A stretch of 64,000 nucleotides of DNA from Paraphaeosphaeria minitans (Eukaryota; Ascomycota; Dothideomycetes; Pleosporales; Didymosphaeriaceae). The stretch spans positions 4,748,502-4,812,501 of the forward strand of contig WJXW01000002.1 of assembly GCA_015832175.1 (NCBI GenBank), written 5' to 3'. Below the pieces are notes generated by a model. It saw only the letters and a list, made by a program, of their open reading frames with translations. It was not told the DNA's origin and did not search any database. This document shows, piece after piece, positions 49,830-60,900 of this stretch. A program made the position numbers and the translations under genes. Each line of letters starts with the position of its first letter. Position 1 is the first letter of the stretch.

Positions 49830-51274
49830 AACCCCTAGCAATAGTAATTAAATATATTATAAAAGGAAGTAATACTAAGCTAGAAAGACTACTCTTAAGG
49901 TATAAATATATCCACTAGGCTTAGCTATAGTAAGTGAGCTAGCACAAGTTTAGTATCGCCTTTACCTTTATTATTTCTACTATTCTTGCCCTCCTTACTC
50001 TTACTTTTACCTTTACCTTTCTTACTTTTTTTACCCTCCTTACTCTTCTTACCCTCCTTACTCTCCTTTTTACTATTAGTAGCCTTCTCTATTTATGTAA
50101 GCAGCGTAGGTGTAACTACCTTAATAAGTAGTATATCTTTGTTACTAATAGGCTTACCTACTAACCTATCTACGCCTAACTATACACTTAGCCTCTAGCT
50201 TACCTAGTATACCTCTAGGTTAATCTTCTTTACTACCTCTAGCTAGAGGTTCTACTCCCTAACGCGCAGCGTCTACTCTACCTACTTATAGGTAACGTTG
50301 CTAGGGATTAGGCATAGAAAGCCCTAGTTAAAGGTTTTAGTAGTATTATACTACTAAGTAGCTTAGTTTAGGCGTAGCTTCTATGCGTTTTACGCTAACG
50401 TAAGTAGCTTATAGCTAGGAGGTATAACTATTTAAATAAGCACAGTAATAGCCTTACTATTATATTACTTAGGCAGCACCCTCTCTACTACTAGCTTAGC
50501 TATCTTATTAGCGTAGGCACACTTATAGAAAGCTATTACCTAGTAGTACTTAATATACACAGCTACTACATAGTACTTATAGTACTTAACTAGATAGTGC
50601 GTAGTAGTAAAAGTTTTATCTACCGCACTTTTAAGTGCGTAGGATATAGCCTACGTTGCCTATATAGTACCTGCTTCGCCTACTAGCAATGCCCCTAGCT
50701 AGCTAGAGATAGGGAAGGGGCTACCGTAAAAGCGCTAGATAGAGAGGAAAGCAGCAGCGTGTTACTATATAGTTTTATTACTAAGTAACTATGCGTAATT
50801 TAGTATATAGGTGGCAGTTACGTAGAGGCTAGCAGCTATAGTTATTAGGTTGCACCTTTTACCCTTATTATCTTCCTTTTTAATGTTTTACTTAAAGATC
50901 TAAGTAATATTAGGCTTATCTTCTAGCGCGATGCTATTATAGGCATTAACTTCTACTTAGCTAGTATTTAGAGGAGGGCGAAGTAGACCTAGCTTAACTA
51001 CCTTTTTACACTACTAGCAGGCTACCTATCTATATTAGCGGTCCTGTTCTGCGCAGTAGTTGTTGTGGGTTGTCGCCCTAATATAGGTAGGTAACGCCTA
51101 GGACGTAGGGCTCTATGTAGAAGAGAGATAGAATAGTAGTTAGGAGTGGACCTGCTTAGTAGGCGGAGAGGTAGAAGTAGAAATAGAGGGCTACTGTGTA
51201 CGCCTTAAAAAGGGCTCCTAGGCTAAAGGAGGCACTCTACTTAGGTCTTTAACATTATTATTATTAGCGTCCTA
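49830..51274 (-). pseudogene. Unrecognised gene B of the helicase element, copy 2 (5' truncated)
   Basis: Homologous to 30,250-31,706, with the same Lys/Glu/Gly-rich tail (opposite strand of the Leu-rich open frame at 49,986-50,198). The 5' part is cut at the junction with the telomere-linked helicase unit. Confidence 0.5.
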
Positions 51275-51281
51275 TCCAAGA

Positions 51282-51537
51282 GGAAGAGGCGTTGGTGGTC
51301 ACAGACGCGCTAAGATTGGCTTAGCGTTAGGGTTAGAGTTAACGAATTAGGTAGGATTTAATACCAGAAACGCGTTAGACTAGGGGTAGAAATAATCCTA
51401 TTCCCTAGCTATTTCTATTTCTTTCTTAATCTAATTTATCTTAACGTAACCTCTTATACTAGTCTACCATCTCTTATTCACAAAATAAGATAGTGGTGGC
51501 GCAGGGTTTAGCTATTACTTTTTACTACTAATTTGTA
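51282..51537. promoter_or_regulatory. Leader region of the inner helicase unit with telomere-like motif
   Basis: 256 bp homologous to 57,654-57,912 with ~15 RIP-type differences. It contains GTTAGGGTTAGAGTTA (about two and a half telomere-like repeats) near 51,344-51,357. Probably the promoter and 5' leader. Confidence 0.5.
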
Positions 51538-54500
51538 ATAGAGTTTTACTAGAACGCTTAAGCTTCCGCGTTAAGCCTAGCTAACAGAGTACTAACATTA
51601 CTATATTAATAGAACTCTTAGTAGTAATAGTAACTAGCAGGAGAAAACTTAGCGCAAGCTAATATATAAAAGTATATTTATTTTATTAAGGAGTATAGCG
51701 TGCTTTACTATAGTGAGCACAAAGCTAGCATAGAAAATCTTAATATATATCTCTATTAAAAGCATAGTATACTAGTTAATAAATAGAGGAAATTTATTAA
51801 AAGCTACGCTCTTTTAAGAAGACAAGGGCTAGATAGCGTTACACTACTAGACACTAGTAGACTACTAATCTAGGTCCTAGAAGCGCTGTTAGATAGCTTC
51901 TAATATAAGTAGCCAGCATGTAGCTATCTTACGCGAAATAAGGGCTAGATATAACTACACTATAATAGTTATAGGTTAGCGTTTAAGACAGGATTAGATG
52001 CGCTCTACTAGAAAGTAAAGATATAGTCTTTCTTCCCTACTTTAGAACAGCAGCAGTACTTTATAGTTTGCGTCCCTAATGTAGCAGACAGCAGAGCAGA
52101 TGCTAGGGCACATAAAGAAAAGGTAGAAGACATTCTGGCAGAGTACGCGCGAACGCAGGAGGAGAGGAAGTAGTAAGAGTAGGTGATAGATGCAGAAGTC
52201 GCAAAGACAGATAAAATAGGCTAGTAGAAGTTTACAGAGTGGCTAGAGCACTTTATAAACTATAACTATGTGCACCTTGCCCACGCGATCTAGCTACCGC
52301 GCTAGGATAAGTCTAAGCTGTAGAAGGCCGCGTAGGCTGTAGAGTAGCTAGTAGAGTAGAGCGTCCAAGGGCTGTCCTTGCTACTACGTAAAACCTAATA
52401 ATAGGTAAAGAGTGCGTAGGCTAACAAGATCCACTAGTAGCCAATAGCCTAACTATAGAACCTAGAGAGCCAGGCGCGCTATACTAGGTATATTATAATA
52501 TTTATGTGCTATGTTCTACGTATTATTGCTGCTAAAGAAGTAGATAAGGAGAGTAAGGATATAGAGAGTAGCAAGGGCAATAGCACTAATAATAGTAGTA
52601 ATAGTAATAGTAGCAGTAGTAGTAACTGCAGTGATAAGAGCCCGCCTAAGGCCCACATAAGTTACTAAGTTAAAGTTAATCCCATAAAGGACGCGCGGGA
52701 GATGTTCCTATAGAAAGAGGACTAAAAGCTACTAGCCACTATGCTCTAGGAAGCCCTAGACAGTAACAACAAAGCTAGCTACATTATTCTAGTGCGCTAG
52801 ATGCTTAGTACGTTTATTATAATAACCTACATCTATAGTCTATTTAAGAGTAGGCTTGTTCACTTTACTACTATGCTTAGGTTTAATTTAGAGACACGTT
52901 AACTACACACTACAAAGAACTATTTATATCTAGTGGCTAGAATAGTGTACTGCGTTTAGGTAATTAGTGTTAAACACCTACTTCTGCCCGCGTAACAGGA
53001 ATAGTAGGGCTTAGTAAAATGTAACTACTATCTTAACCTAAGAAAGCGCTTCCTAGCGGATAGGTCCTTTAGCCTAATAAGCTAGCTACTTAGTCTACTA
53101 GCCTATAGCAAGTTTATTAGCATAAATACTAGCAACATAGGCAACGCCTTCTAGTTAGAGAATAAAAAGATCTTCTACCTTAATAGTAGACCTATTATTA
53201 TACACTATTTCTAGCTAATAGCCTAAAAACTATTAACTAAGCTAGAGGACCTGCTCTAGGGTAAGCTGCTCTAGGTCTGTAGTCCTAGTTAGCGTTTCCT
53301 AATCTAGCTTAACCTAATTTAGGACAATGTTATATACACATAACGCAGTATGTCTTTTGTTACGCATAGGAACAACAGCCTAGAGAATGGCTTACGATAG
53401 ATACTTAAATAGATAATATAGGACAAGTAGGGTTAGAAGCTCTGCTCTAGAGATAGGACTTAGAACGTTATATATATAAAGCTATACCTACGTAGTATTA
53501 AGCGCTTTAAGGAGCTAAAGCTTACTAATCTCCACATTAATAAGGGAATGCTAGGTTAGGGCACTAAGATTACGTTAATGTAGTTCTGCAATAGAGCACT
53601 ACAGGACTGTAACCTCTTTATAATAGATAGATAGATTATAACAGTAGTCTATTACTATAAGTCGCAGTTATAGTTTAATAAGCCTAAGGTTATCCTAAGA
53701 TTCCTGCCCTTACAGCTCTTATAGGTGCTTATTATATACCTAGCGTACATACAGCCGTTTGAAGAGTACCTAACTATAGAGGTGCTAGGCGGCAGCTTCA
53801 CTAACTACCTATAGGCTAATAAGTAGGGTCTGTAGCACACAGATCACCTAACACGGATGCTAAAACGCGAGATAGGTAAGCACCTAGGGGTAGCGCTAAA
53901 TACACTTAACTACTAACATACAGCAGTAGGGATTAGGCAGGAGGTAGTTAGGGATGTATTTAGGCGGGGTTACTAAGATAAGGTAAGTGAGATTAAAGAG
54001 CCTAAGGTTAATAAGAATAGTAAAAGCCTATTAGAGCTGTAGAGCGCGTAGATAACTAAGATTAGCCTAGCTAACTACAGCGTGCCTATTAATATTGTGA
54101 AGCATCTTAGCATACGTTTAATTAAGACTTTCTAGCCGCTTAGTTAGCGCTAGCACAAGTTTCTAGGTGTAGATAGGTATAAGGTATAACCTAGTGCAGC
54201 TAGGAAGTGGTAATAGGAAGAAGAAGGAGACAGTTAAGACAAAGAGAGAGATAATCTTGCCATAGTTATACTATAGAAGAAAACTAAACTAGGGGGTGTT
54301 ACTATAAGTATAATGTCTAGAGTAATATAGTAGGCACTTAGCTAGGCTACTACATTGTTTAAGTTAGACAAGTAGGAACAGGCTATATTCGCTATAGTAA
54401 ATAGTTAGACACCGCTAGTGGTTATGCTCCTTATAGGTGGAGGCAAGAGTCTGCTGTTTATGGTACTGGCCTACCTTAACTATACTAGCGTGACTGTGGT

Positions 54501-55962
54501 TGTGGTGCTGTTCCGCGCGCTAATTAAGGACCTGGCAACGCGTATCTGCGCGCGCGGTATTAACTGCGTGGAATAGGTTAACTATAAGACAAATCTAGCC
54601 TCTATTATGCTGGTTAGTGCTAATGTTGCTAGCGGCGTAGGGTTCCTAAAGTATGCTAGCTTATTAAAGGATAAGAAGTAGCTATAGCAGGTAGTAATTA
54701 ATAAGTGCTATCTTATTATTACCTCTAGCTATTAGCGGCTAAAGCTGGTAAAACTATAGAATCTATACGTGCTTACATGCCTAATTGTACTACTAACAGC
54801 GACGCTACTACCTATACTAGAGGGGGTGTTAGGTAGAAGTATGTTAATTTAAGCTGCCACCTACATCTAGGCTAGCATAGTGTAGCCTAACATCTAGTAT
54901 TATGTGTTATAGTGTGGGCGAGGTAAGGCTATAGAGGTAGTACTAGCTATGTGTTAACAGCAGTAGGAATAGCTGTAGGGTAGCTAGAAAGGCGTTATTT
55001 ACTACTATAGTAGGACTGCATATAAAGTGCTAGTAGGGGCGCTAGGCTGTAAGTACTACTACGCTAGTAAGTTAGATTAAACTAAGATCTTTACTAGCTG
55101 GCTAGACAAAGGTGGGCTTATTATAGTAATATTAGCGCTTAGTACTAGGGTTAACTTTCCTAGCATTGTGTTTGTCTTGCACGTAGGCATGCTATAGAGT
55201 ATAATTAACTACTACTAGGAGAGTGGGCGTGTAGGGCGTAGCGGTAAGGTGGTGGACTTAGTTATTATTGTTAAGCTAGGTAAGGTAAAGAGGCGAATCT
55301 AGGAGGGTAGAGTGTTAGTAGACGTGTGCGCGATAGGTATATTTATTAAAAGCGAAGGCTATTAGTGCGGGAAGATAAGCGAGTACATAAATAGGCAGTA
55401 GGTAGTGTGCAGTAATATAGACTTAGCTAGGTGTGATTAATGCGGTAAGGGCTGGATTAAGTAGTAGTAGGCCTAGTTACTTGCGGCGAGTAAGTGGCAA
55501 GAGGTGGAGGCAAGTATAGACGAGCTATAAGCCAGGTGTATAATATACTAGGTGCTGGGGTGGGTAGGCTAGTAAGAGTATAGAATAATACTATGCACAG
55601 CGCAGCCTATAATAATAGGGAGGGATATAGATAAGTTCTAGCGAGGGGTGCGTAACGCTAGGAACTGCCATAGCTATTAAAGGTGCTAGGTAAGCCAGAA
55701 GTAGTGTGTAATAGGGCAGGACGTCGCGAACTCGTGCTAGTGGCTAAACATTGTAATTCCTGTGGCTAGGGCAGTAACAGGGATTGTGGATAGGCTTAAG
55801 ATCATTTAGTAGTGCAGGTTCTAGGGCGAGTGCGAGGTTTCGTGCTAGGCGTACTAGATATGGCTTGGACAGCGCCATTGTAAACGTATCTAGGGCGAAT
55901 TTCTTAGTAATGCAATAGTAGTAGCTATAAGAGTTATTATAAAACTTAAAGAGAAGAATTAG
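51538..55962 (+). pseudogene. Inner telomere-linked RecQ helicase copy, destroyed by RIP
   Basis: Colinear with the intact gene at 57,913-62,334 (4,425 versus 4,422 nt). The ATG is ATA here, and many CAG/CAA and TGG codons have become TAG/TAA. Differences are dominated by C->T before A and G->A after T, showing both strands were hit. Walker A still reads GGGKS near 54,440. Mutation is patchy: around 52,130-52,180 almost nothing changed. This pair is a direct before/after record of RIP. Confidence 0.95.
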
Positions 55963-56629
55963 GCCTAGAATATAGTACTTTACTTCTATTTTTTAAAAAA
56001 TCTCACTTTGTACATATTATAGCAGAGTTAGCCTATCTATTATAGATTTTATTTTACTTTACTATATATTAGTATAATAGGATGTAAGTTTTAGAAATTA
56101 TAGAAAAAATAGAAACTAGAGTCTTCTAGAAGAGTTTAGGAATTGTATAAAATAAGTAAATTTCTAAAAACCTAAGTACTAGTATTGATACTATCTTATA
56201 ACTTATTAGAATTTAATAAAATTATAATTAAACTATATTTCTACTTTTTTATAAACTTTACCACTAGTTATTAAATAGTAGTATACTTTTTTATATACTT
56301 ATAATAATTTTTACTTATTTAGTAATTATAAGTTTTACTTTAAATAGTTTATACTAATAGTATTATATAACTACTAGAGTGAAACTAAATTTAATTTTAT
56401 ATTAATAATTTATATTTCTATTAAAAAGAGAATATAAAAGAAATTATTAAAGTAGTAGTATTTATAAGTAGAAGTAGGACTTACAAATACTAAAACTAAA
56501 TTACTAAACTATGTAGTAGGGGTTAAATAATTTCTAGTTATTATAAAATTAAGAAAAAAAAACTAAAGGGTTATTTTTTATTAAAGGGAAAATATATATT
56601 TCTAAAGTTATAGAAAATATAAAGTAATA

Positions 56630-57360
56630 TAACTTTTTAAAAAGTAATATAAGGTAAAGTTATTAACTATTCTATACAGTTGTATAAGGTTATGTTAAGT
56701 TATATAAAAGAATATAAATTATTATAAAGGAATATAAAGCTATATAAAGTAATATATAGTAAAGTTATTAAATATTTTATAAAGTTATATAAGGTTGTAT
56801 TAAGTTATATAAAGGGATATAAATTATTATAAAGTAATATAAAGCTATATAAAGTAATATAAAGTAAAGTTATATAAGGTTGTATTAAGTTATATAAAGT
56901 GACATAAATTACTATAAAGCTATATAAAGTGATATAAAGCTATATAAAGTAATATATAGTAAAGTTATTAGATATTTTATAAAGTAATATAAATTGTAAT
57001 AAAGTAATATAAAGCTATATAATATTATATAACTTTCTATAAAATAGTATAAGGTATAGTTATTAAATATTTTATAAAGGTTTATAAAGTAGTGTTAAGT
57101 TGTATAAAGTAGTATTAAGTTGTATAAAGTGATATAAAGTAATATAACTTTCTATAAAGGGATGTAAGGTAAAGTTATTAAATGTTTAAAAAGTAATATA
57201 AAGTAAAATAACTTTCTATAAAGGGATGTAAGTTTAAGTTATTAAATGTTATATAAAGTTATATAAAGTGGTATAAAGCTATATAAAGTAAAATAATGTT
57301 ATATAGAGTAATATAGGATGGACTTATTAAATGTTATTTAAAGTTATTAGTTATACTATA
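56630..57360. repeat. AT-rich degenerate array after the inner helicase
   Basis: Many variants of TATATAAAG(T/C)(A/G)ATATAAA with periodic AGTAAAGTTATTAAATATTT insertions. Paralogous to 62,990-63,600. Nearly devoid of C. Non-coding. Confidence 0.75.
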
Positions 57361-57525
57361 AAACAAACTTAGTAAGGAGAGAAGAATAAGCTTCTTATTA
57401 TAAAACTTTATATAGTAGAGAAAAGTTAGGACTTTATTAGAAAAGAAATATAATATTATAACTAGATAAGAAGTATACTAATATAAGTTAAAAGGAGTTA
57501 AAGTAGGGAAAAATCTTTAGGTAGA

Positions 57526-57651
57526 ATAAGAAACCCGTTTATAAGTATATAAGAGAGGTAGAATAGGAAACCTGTTTATAAGTATATAGGAGAGGTAGAA
57601 TAGGAAACCCGTTTATAAGTGTATAGGAGAGGTAGGATAGGAAACCCTACC
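57526..57651. repeat. 37-38-bp pre-telomeric repeat, three mutated copies
   Basis: Units GAAACCCGTTTATAAGTRTA-TAGGAGAGGTAGAATAG, three in tandem, then GAAACCCTACCC at the junction with the outer unit. The same unit precedes the telomere at 63,780-63,850. Its presence here marks what was once the sequence next to a chromosome end. Confidence 0.75.
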
Positions 57652-57653
57652 CA

Positions 57654-57912
57654 AGAGGAAGAGGCGTCGGTGGTCACAGACGCGCTAAGATTGGCTTAGC
57701 GTTAGGGTTAGAGTTAACGAATTAGGTAGGATTTGATACCAGAAACGCGTTAGACTAGGGGCAGAAACAATCCTATTCCCCAGCTATTTCTATTTCTTTC
57801 TCATTCTAATTCATCTCAACGTAACCTCTTATACTAATCTACCATCTCTTATTCACAAAATAGGATGGTGGTGGCGCAGGGTTTAGCCATTACTTTTTAC
57901 TACTAATTCGCG
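57654..57912 (+). promoter_or_regulatory. Leader/promoter region of the intact helicase gene
   Basis: Unmutated version of 51,282-51,537. It contains GTTAGGGTTAGAGTTA near 57,706-57,721, a telomere-like tract that may bind telomere-repeat proteins (inference). The start context is TTCGCGATGG. No clear TATA box was identified. Confidence 0.45.
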
Positions 57913-60900
57913 ATGGAGTTCTGCTGGGACGCTCGAGCTTCCGCGTCAAGCCCAGCTAACAGAGTACTAACATCACCACATCAACAGAACTCTCAGCAGC
58001 AACAGCAACTAGCAGGAGAAAACTTAGCGCAAGCTAATATACAAAAGTATATTCATTTTGTTAAGGAGTACGGCGTGCTTTGCTGCAGCGAGCACAAAGC
58101 CGGCATAGAAAATCTCGATGTACATCTCCGTCAAAAGCATAGTGTACCAGTTAACGAACGGAGGAAATTCATTGAAAGCTGCGCTCTTTTGAGAAGACAA
58201 GGGCTGGGCAGCGTTACGCTACCAGACGCTGGCGGACCGCCAATCCAGGTCCTAGGAGCGCCGTTGGACGGCTTCCAATGCAAGCAGCCAGCATGCAGCT
58301 ATCTTACGCGAAACAAGGGCCAGATACGACTACACTGCAACAGTCATGGGTTAGCGTTCAAGACGGGATCAGATGCGCTCTACCAGAAGGTAAAGATGCA
58401 GTCTTTCTTCCCCGCTTCAGGACGGCAGCGGTACTTTGTAGTTTGCGTCCCCGATGTAGCGGACAGCGGAGCAGACGCTAGGGCGCATAAAGAAGAGGTG
58501 GAAGACATTCTGGCAGAGTACGCGCGAACGCAGGAGGAGAGGAAGCGGCAAGAGCAGGTGATGGATGCAGAAGTCGCAAAGACAGACAAGACAGGCTGGT
58601 GGAAGTTTACAGAGTGGCCAGAGCACTTTGCGAACCGCAACTGCGTGCACCTTGCCCACGCGATCCGGCTGCCGCGCCGGGACGAGCCCAAGCTGCAGAA
58701 GGCCGCGCGGGCTGTGGAGCAGCTGGTGGAGCAGAGCGTCCGAGGGCTGTCCTCGCTACCACGTGAGACCCGACGATGGGTGAAGAGTGCGCAGGCCAAC
58801 GAGATCCACCAGCAGCCGATAGCCCGACTGCAGAACCCAGAGAGCCAGGCGCGCTATGCTGGGTACATTGTGATGTTCGTGTGCTATGTCCTACGTATCG
58901 TCGCCGCCGAAGAAGCGGACAAGGAGAGCGAGGACACGGAGAGTAGCGAGGGCAGCAGCACCGACGACAGCAGCGACGGCGACGGCAGCAGCAGCGACTG
59001 CAGTGATGAGAGCCCGCCCGAGGCCCACACAGGTCGCCGAGTCAAAGTTGATCCCATGAAGGACGCGCGGGAGATGTTCCCATGGAAAGAGGACCAAAAG
59101 CTGCTGGCCACCATGCTCTGGGAGGCCCTGGACAGCAACGACGAAGCCGGCCACATCGTCCTAGTGCGCCGGATGCTTAGTACGTTCATCATGACGACCT
59201 ACATCCGCAGTCCGTTTGAGAGCGGGCTCGTTCACTTTGCTGCTGTGCTTGGGTTCGATTCAGAGACACGTCGACTGCGCACCGCGAAGAACTATTCGTA
59301 TCTAGTGGCTGGGATGGTGTACTGCGTTCGGGTGATCAGTGTCGAACACCTACTTCCGCCCGCGCAACGGGAACAGCAGGGCTTGGTGGAACGTGACCAC
59401 TATCTTGACCTGAGAAAGCGCTTCCTAGCGGACGGGTCCTTCAGCCCGACGAGCCAGCTGCTTAGTCTGCTGGCCTATGGCAAGTTCATCGGCATGAATA
59501 CCGGCAACGCGGGCAACGCCTTCTGGTCAGAGGATAAGAAGATCTTCTACCTCAACGGTAGACCCATCGTTATACACCATTTCCAGCTGATGGCCCAAGA
59601 ACTGTTGACCGAGCTGGAGGACCTGCTCTGGGGTGAGCTGCTCTGGGTCCGCAGTCCCGGTCAGCGTTTCCCGATCCGGCTCGACCTGATTCAGGACGAT
59701 GTCGCGTGCACACGACGCGGCATGTCCTTTGTCACGCACGGGAACAACGGCCTGGAGAATGGCTTGCGATGGATGCTCGAACGGATGATGCAGGACGAGC
59801 AGGGTCGGAAGCTCCGCTCCGGAGATGGGACTTGGAACGTTGCACGCGTGAAGCTGTACCTGCGCAGTGTCAAGCGCTTCAAGGAGCTGGAGCTTGCCAA
59901 TCTCCACATTGACGAGGGAATGCCAGGTCGGGGCACCGAGATCACGTCGATGCGGTTCCGCAACGGAGCACTGCAGGACCGCAACCTCTTCGTGATGGAC
60001 GGACAGATCATGACGGTGGTCCGTTACTACAAGTCGCAGTCGCAGTTCGACAAGCCCAAGGTCATCCCAAGGTTCCTGCCCTCGCGGCTCTCGCAGGTGC
60101 TCGTTGTGTACCTGGCGTACGTGCAGCCGTTCGAAGAGTACCTGACCGTGGAGGTGCTGGGCGGCAGCTTCACCGACTACCTGTGGGCCAACGAGCAGGG
60201 TCCGTGGCACACGGATCACCTGACGCGGGTGCTGAAGCGCGAGACGGGCAAGCACCTGGGGGTGGCGCTGAACACGCTCGACTACCGACACACGGCGGTG
60301 GGGATTGGGCGGGAGGTGGTTGGGGATGTGTTTGGGCGGGGTTACCAAGACGAGGTGGGTGAGATTGAAGAGCCCGAGGTCGACGAGGACGGTGAGAGCC
60401 CGTTGGAGCTGCAGAGCGCGCGGACGACCAAGATCGGCCTGGCCAACTACAGCGTGCCCATCGATATTGTGAAGCATCTCAGCATGCGTTCGATCGAGAC
60501 CTTCCGGCCGCTCAGTCGGCGCTGGCACGAGTTTCTAGGTGTGGATGGGCACGAGGTACGACCCAGTGCAGCCAGGAAGCGGCGATGGGAAGAAGAAGGA
60601 GACGGTCAAGACAAAGGGAGAGATGATCTCGCCGTGGTCGTGCCGCAGAAGAAAACCAAACCAGGGGGTGTCACTGCGAGTGCGATGTCTAGAGCGATGC
60701 AGCAGGCACTTGGCCAGGCTACTGCATCGTTCAAGTCGGACGAGCAGGAACAGGCCATGTTCGCTATGGTGAACGGTCAGACACCGCTGGTGGTCGTGCT
60801 CCCCACAGGTGGAGGCAAGAGTCTGCTGTTCATGGTGCCGGCCTGCCTCGACCATGCTGGCGTGACCGTGGTTGTGGTGCCGTTCCGCGCGCTGATCGAG

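Larger units (their letters stand above)
46393..51274 (+). mobile_element. Helicase-bearing repeat element, copy 2 (internally deleted, truncated)
   Basis: Same order and orientation as 23,545-31,706. Relative to copy 1 it lacks about 3.27 kb (copy 1 positions ~26,285-29,552): sequence passes from AGAGCATTTT to AGGATTAATGTGCC at ~49,123. In copy 1 the helicase frame runs straight through that position, so copy 2 carries the deletion. Its right end is cut at 51,274 by the telomere-linked helicase unit. Gene A (46,393-47,620, minus) and most of gene B (49,830-51,274, minus) remain; the helicase keeps only its N-terminal third and C-terminal tail. Confidence 0.55.
51275..57651 (+). repeat. Telomere-linked helicase unit, inner copy
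   Basis: A ~6.4-kb unit repeated in tandem at 57,652-63,891. It begins at CCAAGAGGAAGAGGCG, which replaces the continuation of the helicase element's gene B. It contains a ~260-bp leader, the gene, a ~650-bp AT-rich trailer, a (T)ATAAAG-rich array and three 37-38-bp units ending at 57,650. The unit boundary suggests the block joined a former chromosome end here. Confidence 0.85.

Noticed and set aside
59527..60528. 333-codon minus-strand open frame within the telomere-linked helicase
   Set aside because: Antisense shadow of a GC-rich coding region; no motifs.
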